From Caulobacter flavus (GTDB lineage: Bacteria; Pseudomonadota; Alphaproteobacteria; Caulobacterales; Caulobacteraceae): 64,000 nt of DNA. Below the pieces are notes generated by a model that saw nothing but the letters and a program-made list of their open reading frames with translations, ran no database searches and had not been told where the DNA came from. A program made the translations under genes and the position numbers. The stretch lies in the NCBI RefSeq assembly GCF_003722335.1, contig NZ_CP026100.1, forward strand, positions 4,004,001 through 4,068,000, in the 5' to 3' direction. Of the stretch, positions 8,076 to 15,507 are shown piece after piece; position 1 is the first letter of the stretch, and each line of letters opens with the position of its first letter.

Positions 8076-8972
8076 TCAGCGAACCTCGCAGGCGAGGCGC
8101 ACGAGGGCCAGCGCCGACACGCCGCCGACGCCTTCCTCGTCCTCGATCTCCAGCGAGACCAGCGGCGACTTGCCCAGCTTGGCCAGCAGGCGGGCGTGGC
8201 CTGCTCCGCCGACATGGGCGGCCACCGCGTGGGCGATCAGGTCGGGATCGACGGCGTGCAGTACGGCGGCGGCGGCGGCGGCGGCATAGCCGTCGAGCAG
8301 GACGGGAATCTTCTGCACGCGGGCGGCGAGGATGGCGCCGGCCACGGCGGCTGTCTCGCGGCCGCCGAGCTGGCGCAGCGCCTCGAGCGGATCGGAAAGG
8401 TCGCTTTCGGCGCGCGCGCGTTCGACGGCGGCGGCCACGTCGGCGGCGACTTCGCCAATCGCCCAGTCCGAGGCCTCGCCGCCGAACAGGGCCAGGGCGA
8501 TGGCGGCGGCGTCACGATGGGCTTCGGCGGCGATGACGCCCGGAATCAGCAGGTCCGGCTGCTTGGCGAGCGCCTCCATGCCGAAGGCCATGGTCGCGGC
8601 GCACTCCTTCTCGCTCATCGAGGCCTTCTGGCGCGCGTCGGGCGTGGGGCGATCGATGGCGAGGTCGAAGGCCTCCAGGCCCGCGCCCTGCGAACCGGCC
8701 ATGCGGCTGACCGTGGCTCCGCCGGCGGCGATGGTTTCGAGGCGATCGCGGGCATAGCCGCGCGGACCCACGCCTTGTCGCGCGCCGGCGTACAGCGCCA
8801 CCACGGGCCGGTTCACCGACGGCGGCGTGCGGCCGGTCCAGGCGGTGAGCCAGGTCGAGATCTCGGCGAGACGGCCGCCGTCGGCCGGCGGTACGAAAAC
8901 GCCAGGCGCCGGAAGATCGGCGGCCAGGCGGCGGATGTCGGCGAAGGGCGAAGCGGCGGCGGGAGCGTTCAT
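8076..8972 (-). CDS. cobT: Nicotinate-nucleotide:dimethylbenzimidazole phosphoribosyltransferase-like (CobT), short form
   Basis: A 298-residue protein of the CobT family, which makes alpha-ribazole phosphate for the lower ligand of cobalamin. Recognisable are RPVVALYAGARQGV, the long Ala-rich helical core, GVIAAEAHRDAAA (in place of the usual GEMGIGNTT region), VLLDGYAAAAAA and a C-terminal EDEEGVGG that lines up with the LGEGTGA motif holding the catalytic Glu. Typical CobT is about 340-360 residues; this one is shorter, and its N-terminal substrate-binding stretch is poorly conserved. It could be a divergent CobT or a paralogue with altered function. cobQ is present elsewhere in the window (39.7 kb), so corrin metabolism exists here. 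Confidence 0.75.
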   Translation of the reverse strand: MNAPAAASPFADIRRLAADLPAPGVFVPPADGGRLAEISTWLTAWTGRTPPSVNRPVVALYAGARQGVGPRGYARDRLETIAAGGATVSRMAGSQGAGLEAFDLAIDRPTPDARQKASMSEKECAATMAFGMEALAKQPDLLIPGVIAAEAHRDAAAIALALFGGEASDWAIGEVAADVAAAVERARAESDLSDPLEALRQLGGRETAAVAGAILAARVQKIPVLLDGYAAAAAAAVLHAVDPDLIAHAVAAHVGGAGHARLLAKLGKSPLVSLEIEDEEGVGGVSALALVRLACEVR

Positions 8973-9046
8973 GGTCGCCGACTTAAGCCAGTCCGCGCCC
9001 TATGCAAGCGCATAGGACGCGGAAAGTGGTCGAAGAAGAACTCGGA

Positions 9047-9376
9047 TCAGCTGGCGGTCAGCTCCTTGCACGCCCCATCGAGCTCCTGGATCAGGCTGGC
9101 CTTGGTGGCTTCGTCGGCCTTGGCGGCGGCGCGCTTGGCGTCGGAGCGGGCGGTGTCGGCGCGGTCCGAGGTGAAGACGTGACGGCCGGGGCGCTGGACC
9201 TTGATGAACTGCTTCAGGGCGGCCGCATCGGCCTCGCCGAGCGTCTTGGCCTCGGTCAGGCCCAGGCAGCGATTGGCCTGGATGAACTGGGCGTCGGTGA
9301 CGCGCTCGGCGGCCAGCGCCGGAGCGGCGACGGCGGCGATCGAAGCGGCGGCGAGCAGGATGGTGGCGATACGCAT
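9047..9376 (-). CDS. Hypothetical exported protein, 109 residues
   Basis: It has a clear Sec signal peptide (MRIATILLAAASIAAVAAPALA, cleavage before AERVTD) and an 85-residue helical mature part with two cysteines (NRCLGL and DGACKEL). The ATG at 9376 is chosen because AGAGGGAA lies 6-13 bases upstream and the signal peptide begins there; the frame continues upstream without such support. No family recognised. It is divergent from the DUF1289 gene. Confidence 0.75.
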   Translation of the reverse strand: MRIATILLAAASIAAVAAPALAAERVTDAQFIQANRCLGLTEAKTLGEADAAALKQFIKVQRPGRHVFTSDRADTARSDAKRAAAKADEATKASLIQELDGACKELTAS

Positions 9377-9465
9377 GATGGTTCCCTCTGGATTGAAAAT
9401 CTGGGCGCGGAGCCGCATCGCGTCCGGCGACTTGCGCCCGACGCCGCGGATGGCGACATTCGGTC

Positions 9466-9693
9466 ATGACTTCAGAAAACCGCCCGCCCCGCCCCATCGT
9501 CACGCCCTGCATCAAGGTGTGCGCCGTGGATGGTGCGTCCGGCTTCTGTCTCGGTTGTCGGCGAACCCTGCAGGAAATCGCCGGCTGGTCGCGCTACAGC
9601 GACGAGGAGCGTGCGGAGATCATGGCCTCCCTGCCCCTGCGCCCCGATCCGATGGAGAGCCTGATGGCCGCCCAGTCGGCTGCGCGTAACTGA
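9466..9693 (+). CDS. DUF1289 domain protein
   Basis: A 75-residue protein matching the DUF1289 pattern throughout: PCIKVC, then D-G-x-S-G-x-C-x-G-C-x-RT, EIAGWS and [12 protein letters not shown]. Four cysteines (15, 19, 28, 31) are spaced as in a small metal-binding site. The family is widespread in Proteobacteria and its biochemical role is unknown; metal or Fe-S binding is an inference from the cysteines. Confidence 0.92.
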   Translation: MTSENRPPRPIVTPCIKVCAVDGASGFCLGCRRTLQEIAGWSRYSDEERAEIMASLPLRPDPMESLMAAQSAARN

Positions 9694-9993
9694 TTGAACT
9701 TCAGGTTCTCGAGAGCATCTCTTGGATCTTCATCTAAGTTTTCCCCGAAGCGTCCGTTTGGCGAAGATGAAGATGACGATCCCGCTTCGAGCTTTGAAGT
9801 TAAATCCAGTCCATGAACTTTATTACATGTTCGCCTGACAATGTTACGGCGAGTTAATTGGCGCCAAGCGCAGCAACTTGTTAACCAAATAAATTCGCAC
9901 TCCGATTCACCGCTTGCAAACGTCTTTCCGGCTAAGGTCCCGGTCAAAGGTCGTAGAAACGACCGAAAAGCCTGCAAGGCAGGGGTGTCTTCG
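9694..9993. other. 300-base intergenic region before the aspartic protease gene
   Basis: Markedly AT-richer than its neighbours, with no credible protein frame. It contains a candidate promoter at 9914-9939, one GANTC (CcrM) site near 9903, and an isolated TTAACC half-site near 9880 that is too far from a partner to be a full CtrA box. Confidence 0.5.
9914..9939 (+). promoter_or_regulatory. Candidate housekeeping promoter
   Basis: TTGCAA at 9914-9919 and GCTAAGGTC at 9931-9939 are separated by 11 bases, close to the Caulobacter sigma73 pattern (TTGaCgS, 10-14 bases, GCTANAWC). It lies 55 bases before the aspartic protease start. A similar pair precedes the acyl ligase gene near 60.7 kb. Confidence 0.4.
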
Positions 9994-10503
9994 ATGTTCA
10001 AGTTCACGGCGATCGCGATTGTCGGTGCGCTGTCGGCGGTAGGTGCGGCCAAGGCCGTGACCACGCTGGACAGCACGCTCCGCAAATCCCCCCAGACCGT
10101 CCCCGCCACGGCCGCCGCCGCGACTCTCGGCGACGCCGGCGCCGCGCAGCTGACCAAGGGGCCTGACGGCCATTTCTGGGCCGAGGCCAAGGTCGACGGC
10201 CGCGCCGTGCGGTTCCTCGTCGACACCGGCGCGACGGCCGTCTCGCTCAGCAAGGCCGACGCCCAGCGCCTGGGCATCGACGTGACCAAGCTCAACTACG
10301 AATACGACGTCGTCACGGCCGACGGCCGCACCCGCGCCGCCTCGGTCAAGCTGGGCAGCGTGGCCATCGCCGGCGCCAAGGTCGCCAATGTCGACGCCCT
10401 GGTCATCGAGAGCGGCCTGGAGACCTCGCTGCTGGGCATGAGCTATCTGGGCCGGCTTTCCCGCTTCGAAGCCACGCCGCGCTCGCTGATCCTTCACCCC
10501 TGA
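9994..10503 (+). CDS. Retropepsin-like aspartic protease, TIGR02281 type
   Basis: A 169-residue protein with an N-terminal signal or membrane anchor (MFKFTAIAIVGALSAVGAA) and one retropepsin-like domain. The catalytic motif FLVDTGATAVSLS (Asp77) and the second conserved block SLLGMSYLGRLSRFE are present, with a flap region between them. Such single-domain clan AA proteases are periplasmic and presumably dimerise; substrates are unknown. Start chosen at MFKF because AGGGG lies 9 bases upstream and the signal peptide begins there. Confidence 0.88.
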   Translation: MFKFTAIAIVGALSAVGAAKAVTTLDSTLRKSPQTVPATAAAATLGDAGAAQLTKGPDGHFWAEAKVDGRAVRFLVDTGATAVSLSKADAQRLGIDVTKLNYEYDVVTADGRTRAASVKLGSVAIAGAKVANVDALVIESGLETSLLGMSYLGRLSRFEATPRSLILHP

Positions 10504-10587
10504 GGCCGCCGGGCGCATGATCGCCCGGAATTCTTGCACGATCCTGCGAGAGCAGCCGCGCACGCATGGGCGCCGGCGCGGGTTTGC

Positions 10588-10595
10588 GCTAGTCT
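10588..10595 (+). promoter_or_regulatory. Candidate -10 element giving a leaderless AraC mRNA
   Basis: GCTAGTCT matches the GCTANAWC-type -10 and ends 6 bases before the ATG of the AraC gene; there is no ribosome binding site in between. No clear -35 is visible. Confidence 0.3.
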
Positions 10596-10601
10596 GCGAC
10601 C

Positions 10602-11534
10602 ATGCTCAACACTTCAGCGCCGGCCCAGGCCGGCTGCCCTCGCCATCCCGCTCTGGCCGAGGCGATTGAACGATCCGTCTCGACCGACGGCGTTCATCCG
10701 ACCGCGATCGCGGGCATGTGGCTGGCCCGCATGTCGGAGCCCAGCCCGCCCGTGCATGGCGTCCACGAGGCCGCTGTCTGCATCATCGCCCAGGGGCGCA
10801 AGCAGGTGATGCTGGGCGAAGAGGTCTATGTCTACGACCACGCCCGCTTCCTTGTCGTGTCGGTGGACGTGCCCGTCGTCGGCCAGGTCATCGAGGCCAG
10901 CGCCGACGCGCCCTATCTGTGCGTGCGGCTCGACATCGATCCGCGGCGACTGAACGAGCTGATCCTGGAGATCGATCCGGGGCCGGTCCGCAATGCGCCC
11001 GCGCCCAGCCTGGCGCTCAGCCCGACCACGCCCGAACTGTTCGACGCCGTTGTGCGGCTGGTGCGACTGCTGGAGAACCCCGCCGACATCCCCGTCCTGG
11101 CGCCGCTGATCCAGCGGGAGATCCTCTACCGGCTGCTGCGCACCGACCAGGGGCCGCGCCTGCGCGAGATCGCCGCCTGCGAAAGCCGGCTGGGCCAGGT
11201 CTCGCGGGCGATCCTGTGGCTGAAGACCAACTATCAGCGCCCGTTCCGCATGGACACCCTGGCGGCCGAGGCGCGGATGAGCCCCTCGGCCCTGCACCAG
11301 CACTTCAAGGCGATCACCGCCATGAGCCCGCTGCAGTACCAGAAGCAGTTGCGACTGCAGGAGGCCCGGCGGTTGATCCTGGCCCAGGGGCTGGACGCCG
11401 CCACGGCGGGGCACAACGTCGGCTACGACAGTCCTTCGCAGTTCAGCCGCGAGTACAGCCGCCTGTTCGGAGCGCCGCCGCTTCGCGACGCCACGCGGCT
11501 GCGCTCGCGCCCCGAACTCGTCAGGACTGCGTGA
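10602..11534 (+). CDS. AraC-family transcriptional regulator
   Basis: A 310-residue regulator with an N-terminal AraC_N (PF06719-type) domain, roughly residues 20-175 (GVHEAAVCIIAQGRKQVMLG is characteristic), and a C-terminal double helix-turn-helix, about 200-300, with MDTLAAEARMSPSALHQHFK and the conserved GYDSPSQFSREYSRLFG. The ligand is unknown. Its 3' end overlaps the convergent symporter gene by 14 bases. There is no ribosome binding site before the ATG, and a -10-like GCTAGTCT ends 6 bases upstream, so translation may be leaderless. Targets cannot be named from the sequence. Confidence 0.9.
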   Translation: MLNTSAPAQAGCPRHPALAEAIERSVSTDGVHPTAIAGMWLARMSEPSPPVHGVHEAAVCIIAQGRKQVMLGEEVYVYDHARFLVVSVDVPVVGQVIEASADAPYLCVRLDIDPRRLNELILEIDPGPVRNAPAPSLALSPTTPELFDAVVRLVRLLENPADIPVLAPLIQREILYRLLRTDQGPRLREIAACESRLGQVSRAILWLKTNYQRPFRMDTLAAEARMSPSALHQHFKAITAMSPLQYQKQLRLQEARRLILAQGLDAATAGHNVGYDSPSQFSREYSRLFGAPPLRDATRLRSRPELVRTA

Positions 11535-12879
11535 CCGCGCCCACGTCTTGGGAAACCGCCGGCGCGACGCCGGCGGCGGCGTCATAGGCCGCCTGGTCGA
11601 GAATGCCTTCCTGCTTGGCTACCAGCGTGGGCACCAGGGCCTGGCCGGCGACGTTCACGGCGGTGCGGCCCATGTCGAGGATCGGATCGATGGCCAGCAG
11701 CAGGCCCGCCCCTTCGAGCGGCAGGCCCAAGGTCGACAGGGTCAGGGTCAGCATGACCGTGGCGCCGGTCAGGCCGGCGGTCGCGGCCGAGCCCAGCACC
11801 GAGACGGCGACGATCAGGGCGTAGTCGGTCAGGCCCAGCGGCAGGTGGTAGAACTGGGCGATGAAGATCGCTGACAGAGCTGGATAGATGGCCGCGCAGC
11901 CGTCCATCTTGGTGGTCGCGCCCAGCGGCACGGCGAAGGCGGCGTAGGCGCGCGGCACGCCAAGGCCCGCCTCGGTGACGGTTTCGGTCAGCGGCAGGGT
12001 GCCGATCGACGAGCGCGACACGAAGGCCAGCTGGATCGCCGGCCAGGCGCTGGCGAAGAACTTCAGCGGGTTCAGGCCGTGCGCCGTCAGCAGGATCGGA
12101 TAGACGACGAACAGCACGAGCCCGAGACCCAGATAGATCGCGCCGGTGAAGGCCCCGAGCTGTCCGAGCGTGGTCCAGCCGTACTGAGCCACGGCGTTGC
12201 CGAGCAGACCGACCGTGCCGATCGGCGTCAGGCGGATCACCCAGCTCAGCACCTTGCGCACCACGGCCAGCGCCGAGGCGTTGAACGCCAGGAAGCCCTC
12301 GCCGGCCGGGCCGACCCGCAGCGCGGCGATGCCGGCCGCCAGGGCGATGACCAGGATCTGCAGCACGTTGAACGACAGCGAGGTGCTGGCGCCGGTCTCG
12401 CCGACCTTGGTCGAGGCGTTGAGGCCCAGGATGTTGGACGGCACCAGGCTGGTCAGGAAATCGAGCCAGGAGCCGTTGGTGCGGGGCGCGGCGGCGGTCG
12501 CCGCGTCCAGCGCGGCGTGGGCGCCCGGCTGCAGCACGACGCCCAGGGTGATCCCGATGGCCACGGCGATCAGCGCGGTGACGGCGAACCAGAGCAGGGT
12601 CTTCCAGACCAGCCGCGCGGCGTTCTGCAGTTCGCGCAGGTTGGCGATGCTGGCGACGATGGCGGTGAAGACCAGCGGCGGCACCAGCACGCGCAGCAGC
12701 TGGATGAAGATCGAGCCAACCTGGTGCAGGGTCTCGGCTAGGGCATGACCGGCCTGCCCCTCGTCGACGCCCAGGCGACGGGCCAGGAGGCCCAGCGCCA
12801 GGCCCGCGACCATGCCGACGAGGACCTGCACGCCGAAGCCGCTGATGAAGCGGCTGGAAGGGGCTGTCGCCTGGGCCAT
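11521..12879 (-). CDS. Dicarboxylate/amino-acid:cation symporter (DAACS family)
   Basis: A 452-residue inner-membrane carrier of the GltP/DctA family, taking up C4-dicarboxylates or acidic amino acids with Na+ or H+. About eight transmembrane segments plus re-entrant loops are evident; the serine-rich hairpin AFVSRSSIGTLPLT and the GATTKMDG-AIYPALSAIFIAQFY region are the substrate-binding signatures, and the Asp/Asn helix ending MGRTAVNVAGQ is present. Start MAQATAPSS is preferred over the upstream frame because AGGA lies about 8 bases upstream and the protein then has the family length. It is convergent with, and overlaps, the AraC gene. Confidence 0.92.
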   Translation of the reverse strand: MAQATAPSSRFISGFGVQVLVGMVAGLALGLLARRLGVDEGQAGHALAETLHQVGSIFIQLLRVLVPPLVFTAIVASIANLRELQNAARLVWKTLLWFAVTALIAVAIGITLGVVLQPGAHAALDAATAAAPRTNGSWLDFLTSLVPSNILGLNASTKVGETGASTSLSFNVLQILVIALAAGIAALRVGPAGEGFLAFNASALAVVRKVLSWVIRLTPIGTVGLLGNAVAQYGWTTLGQLGAFTGAIYLGLGLVLFVVYPILLTAHGLNPLKFFASAWPAIQLAFVSRSSIGTLPLTETVTEAGLGVPRAYAAFAVPLGATTKMDGCAAIYPALSAIFIAQFYHLPLGLTDYALIVAVSVLGSAATAGLTGATVMLTLTLSTLGLPLEGAGLLLAIDPILDMGRTAVNVAGQALVPTLVAKQEGILDQAAYDAAAGVAPAVSQDVGAVTQS

Positions 12880-13163
12880 GGGTCGTTCCTGCTCACATTC
12901 GGCGGTGATCAGTCGCCGTTCAACTAACGAAACACCGAAACCCCGGCGATGACGCGCATCACCGAGCTTCGAAACTGGAATTTCCTGCTCGCGCATAAGA
13001 GCGCGGCGGTCGAACCAGTTTTTGTGCGATCCGGCGCCAGCCAAACTGAAAGCTCCACTACTCCGGTCGGAATTAGGGGCGGCGGCGTGTCACATGGTAA
13101 ACGCGCGGCCCGCTCCCTAGAGTGGCCGCGCCCCCTTCCCCGTTTCGAGTTTCCGGAGCCGCC

Positions 13164-13280
13164 ATGAGCCTCTCCTTCCTCTTCGGCGCGATCATCGGAT
13201 CCGGCCTGTTCATCCTGCTCGGCCGCGGTCCGGTCGAAAAGCTGCTGGCGGTGATCCAGGAGCGCGTCGGCAAGCGCTGA
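13164..13280 (+). CDS. Predicted 38-residue membrane miniprotein
   Basis: Open frame MSLSFLFGAIIGSGLFILLG, then RGPVEKLLAVIQERVGKR. One transmembrane helix (about residues 4-20) with a GxxxG-like face is followed by a short amphipathic basic helix on the cytoplasmic side. GGAG lies 7 bases before the ATG. It stands upstream of the GlsB/YeaQ-family gene on the same strand, 129 bases away. No family is recognised, but the codon use matches neighbours (GC-rich third positions) and the protein is too well ordered to be chance. Confidence 0.6.
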   Translation: MSLSFLFGAIIGSGLFILLGRGPVEKLLAVIQERVGKR

Positions 13281-13333
13281 GAAGTTCCAAGCGACACCGG
13301 CTGATATTGGACGCCGATACACGCGATCGTGTC

Positions 13334-13359
13334 GGAACGAAGTCTTGGGAAGCGCCTTT
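13334..13359 (+). promoter_or_regulatory. Candidate EcfG/SigT-type stress promoter
   Basis: GGAAC at 13334-13338, then 17 bases, then CTTT in place of CGTT. It lies about 50 bases before the GlsB/YeaQ-type gene, a family often controlled by general stress sigma factors. Confidence 0.3.
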
Positions 13360-13409
13360 CTTCTGCATCGGACGCGCCAAGGCGCGCCAGTAATGTTCAG
13401 GAGGCGCTC

Positions 13410-13667
13410 ATGTCCATTCTCGCCTGGATCGTTCTGGGTCTCGTGGCCGGTTTCATCGCCAGCAAGCTGGTCAGCCGCAGCGGCGGCAGCCTGCTCGTCG
13501 ATCTGGTGCTCGGCATCGTCGGCGCTCTGGTCGGCGGTTTCGTGTTCAACCAGTTCGGCGCCTCGGGCGTATCGGGCTTCAACCTCTACAGCCTGCTGGT
13601 GGCCACTGTCGGCGCGGTGATCGTGCTGGCCATCTATCACCTGCTGGCCGGCCGCCGCGCTCTATAG
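13410..13667 (+). CDS. GlsB/YeaQ/YmgE family stress membrane protein
   Basis: An 85-residue protein with three predicted membrane helices, fitting the transglycosylase-associated protein family (PF04226): MSILAWIVLGLVAGFIASK, then DLVLGIVGALVGGF and a C-terminal hydrophobic segment ending in a basic GRR. Role unknown; members are commonly induced in stress and stationary phase. A very good AGGAGG lies 5 bases before the ATG. An intrinsic terminator follows. Confidence 0.93.
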   Translation: MSILAWIVLGLVAGFIASKLVSRSGGSLLVDLVLGIVGALVGGFVFNQFGASGVSGFNLYSLLVATVGAVIVLAIYHLLAGRRAL

Positions 13668-13688
13668 CGACGACCAGATCCCGACAGC

Positions 13689-13727
13689 AAAGGCGCCTTC
13701 GGCTTCGGCCGGAGGCGCTTTTCTTTT
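13689..13727 (+). terminator. Intrinsic terminator after the GlsB/YeaQ gene
   Basis: GCGCCTTCGGC pairs with GCCGGAGGCGC across a short TTC loop, followed by TTTTCTTTT. Confidence 0.85.
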
Positions 13728-13787
13728 GCCGGCGATCGGGAAGCAAGGACAGGCACCCGACCGTGATCGGGCGCCTGCGGTTTGTCG

Positions 13788-14327
13788 TCAGTGGGCCTTG
13801 GGACTGCCCATCTCGGCCATCAGTTCGGCCTTGCGGGCTTCCAGCCGCTCGCCCATGGCCTCGAGATCCTCGTCGCTCTTCTTGGCCTGGGCGAACAGGC
13901 CGCCCGGCTGCTCCTCTTCCTTGACGTGGTGCTTGATGTACTCGCCCAGCACCTTGACCTTGGCGTCGTAGAATTCCTCGCCGGGCTCCATCGCCTCGAT
14001 CTCGGCGATCAGCTTCTTGGCGCCGTCGTGCTCGACATAGGCCTCGTCCAGCAGGTCGTCCTCGACCTCGCCGCGGCTCTCCGGATAGAGGATCTCCTCC
14101 TCGATCTGGGTGTGGACCTTCAGAGCCAGGGCGATCTTGTTGAACAGGGCCAGCTTTTCGCCGTCCTTCTCCAGTTGCTCGTATTCGTCGAACATCTGCT
14201 CGACCTCCCGGTGATCGGCCTTCAGCAGGCGGATGGCCAGCGGATCGCGACGACCGGTGCGGCGCGTGCGACGCGCCGAGGCGGACTTGGACTTGGCCTT
14301 CGAGGTGGACTTGGCGGCGGCGGCCAT
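13788..14327 (-). CDS. Hemerythrin HHE domain protein with basic N-terminal tail
   Basis: A 179-residue protein. Residues 30-140 form a hemerythrin-like four-helix bundle with candidate diiron ligands His39, His72, Glu76, His100, His134 and Glu138, so O2, NO or iron sensing or storage is likely. The first 28 residues are almost only Ala, Ser, Lys and Arg, a histone-like tail that could bind nucleic acid or other polyanions; this is unusual for the family. The start is supported by AGGGAG 5 bases upstream. A stress-type promoter candidate precedes it. Confidence 0.9.
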   Translation of the reverse strand: MAAAAKSTSKAKSKSASARRTRRTGRRDPLAIRLLKADHREVEQMFDEYEQLEKDGEKLALFNKIALALKVHTQIEEEILYPESRGEVEDDLLDEAYVEHDGAKKLIAEIEAMEPGEEFYDAKVKVLGEYIKHHVKEEEQPGGLFAQAKKSDEDLEAMGERLEARKAELMAEMGSPKAH

Positions 14328-14371
14328 GACTTGGCTCCCTGAATGTTGCTGCGTCCCCCGACCGGCCAAAC

Positions 14372-14397
14372 AACCCGCGCGCGGATACAGCTGTTCC
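14372..14397 (-). promoter_or_regulatory. Candidate EcfG/SigT-type stress promoter
   Basis: On the minus strand GGAAC, 17 bases, GGTT, a one-base deviation from the GGAAC/CGTT pattern of alphaproteobacterial EcfG promoters. It lies 45 bases before the hemerythrin gene. Confidence 0.35.
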
Positions 14398-14508
14398 GTG
14401 CGAACAACTCTCAAGAACTCTTCGTCGGATAGTCGACACGGATCGCGCTGGCGCATTGTCCACCGGTGTCATATGCCTAGCGACAAAGATGTCGGGAGGA
14501 GACACGCC

Positions 14509-15495
14509 ATGCACACCCCCAGCTTCGCCAGGCGACTGGCCCTGGCCGCCACCGCACTCACCGCGCTGGTCGGGGCGGCGCCGCTGCGGCTGACCGTGGC
14601 CGCCGACGCCAAGGCCGATCACCGCACCCTGCAGGCGGCCATCGACGCCCTGCCCGACACCGGCGGCGAGATCGCCATCGCGCCGGGGACCTACCGCGAG
14701 AAACTGGCCATTCCGCGCAACGGCGTGCGGCTGGTCGGCAAGGGCAAGCGGCCCCAGGACGTGGTGCTGGTCTACGGCGACGCCTCGGCGACCGTCGGCG
14801 GCACGCTGAAATCCGCCTCGGTGACGGTGTCGGGCGACGACTTCCAGGCCCGCAACCTGACCATCCAGAACGACTATCATCTCAAGAACGCCCAGCCCTC
14901 GCAGGCCGTGGCGCTGGCGCTGATGGGCGACCGGGCCCAGCTCCACAAGGTGCGCCTCCTGGGCGCGCAGGACACGCTCTACGCCGCCAGCCGCAAGGGC
15001 AGGCCGCCCAGCCGGCAGTACTTCCGCGACTGCTACGTCGAAGGTCACGTCGACTTCATCTTCGGCGACAGCAAGGCCGTTTTCGACCGCTGCACCATCC
15101 ACGGCATCGCCGGCGCGACGGTGATGATCACCGCCCAGAGCAAGAACGCGCCCGAGCAGGACAGCGGCTACGTCTTCGATCGTTGCACGATCACCGCCGA
15201 CCCGAAGGCGGGCGAAGTGTGGTTCGGGCGCGCCTGGCGGCCCTACGCCACCGTGGTGTTCCTGCGCACTCGGATCGACGCCGACCTGCAGCCCAAGGGG
15301 TGGCGGGAATGGACGCCGGGCAAGACCGACACCTTCAGGACGGCCTACTACGCCGAATACGCCTCGACAGGACCTGGGGCCAACCCCGCCGCGCGCGAGC
15401 CCAGCGCCCATGCCCTGGACGCGAAGACGGCGGAGCGCTGGGCGCCCCGCCGCTTTCTCGCGGGTCCGGACGGGTGGAAGCCCGACCGGCTCTAG
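14509..15495 (+). CDS. Secreted pectin methylesterase (CE8)
   Basis: A 328-residue right-handed beta-helix enzyme that removes methyl esters from homogalacturonan. A signal peptide covers about residues 1-24. Catalytic landmarks: the acid/base Asp155 in GAQDTLYAASR, the nucleophile Asp182 in EGHVDFIFGD, and the substrate Arg in FGRAWRPY. The start has an ideal GGGAGGAG 8 bases upstream. It converges with a FucP-like sugar transporter that carries a LacI-type operator; together they suggest use of plant cell-wall sugars, though the link is positional only. Confidence 0.93.
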   Translation: MHTPSFARRLALAATALTALVGAAPLRLTVAADAKADHRTLQAAIDALPDTGGEIAIAPGTYREKLAIPRNGVRLVGKGKRPQDVVLVYGDASATVGGTLKSASVTVSGDDFQARNLTIQNDYHLKNAQPSQAVALALMGDRAQLHKVRLLGAQDTLYAASRKGRPPSRQYFRDCYVEGHVDFIFGDSKAVFDRCTIHGIAGATVMITAQSKNAPEQDSGYVFDRCTITADPKAGEVWFGRAWRPYATVVFLRTRIDADLQPKGWREWTPGKTDTFRTAYYAEYASTGPGANPAAREPSAHALDAKTAERWAPRRFLAGPDGWKPDRL

Positions 15496-15507
15496 AACGC
15501 CCCTGGC

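Noticed and set aside
9850-9890. Possible CtrA box (TTAA and TTAACC)
   Set aside because: The half-sites are more than 20 bases apart instead of 7.
14457-14472. Second LacI-type operator before the pectinesterase (CACCGGTG core)
   Set aside because: Only the 8-base core is symmetric; the flanks do not match.
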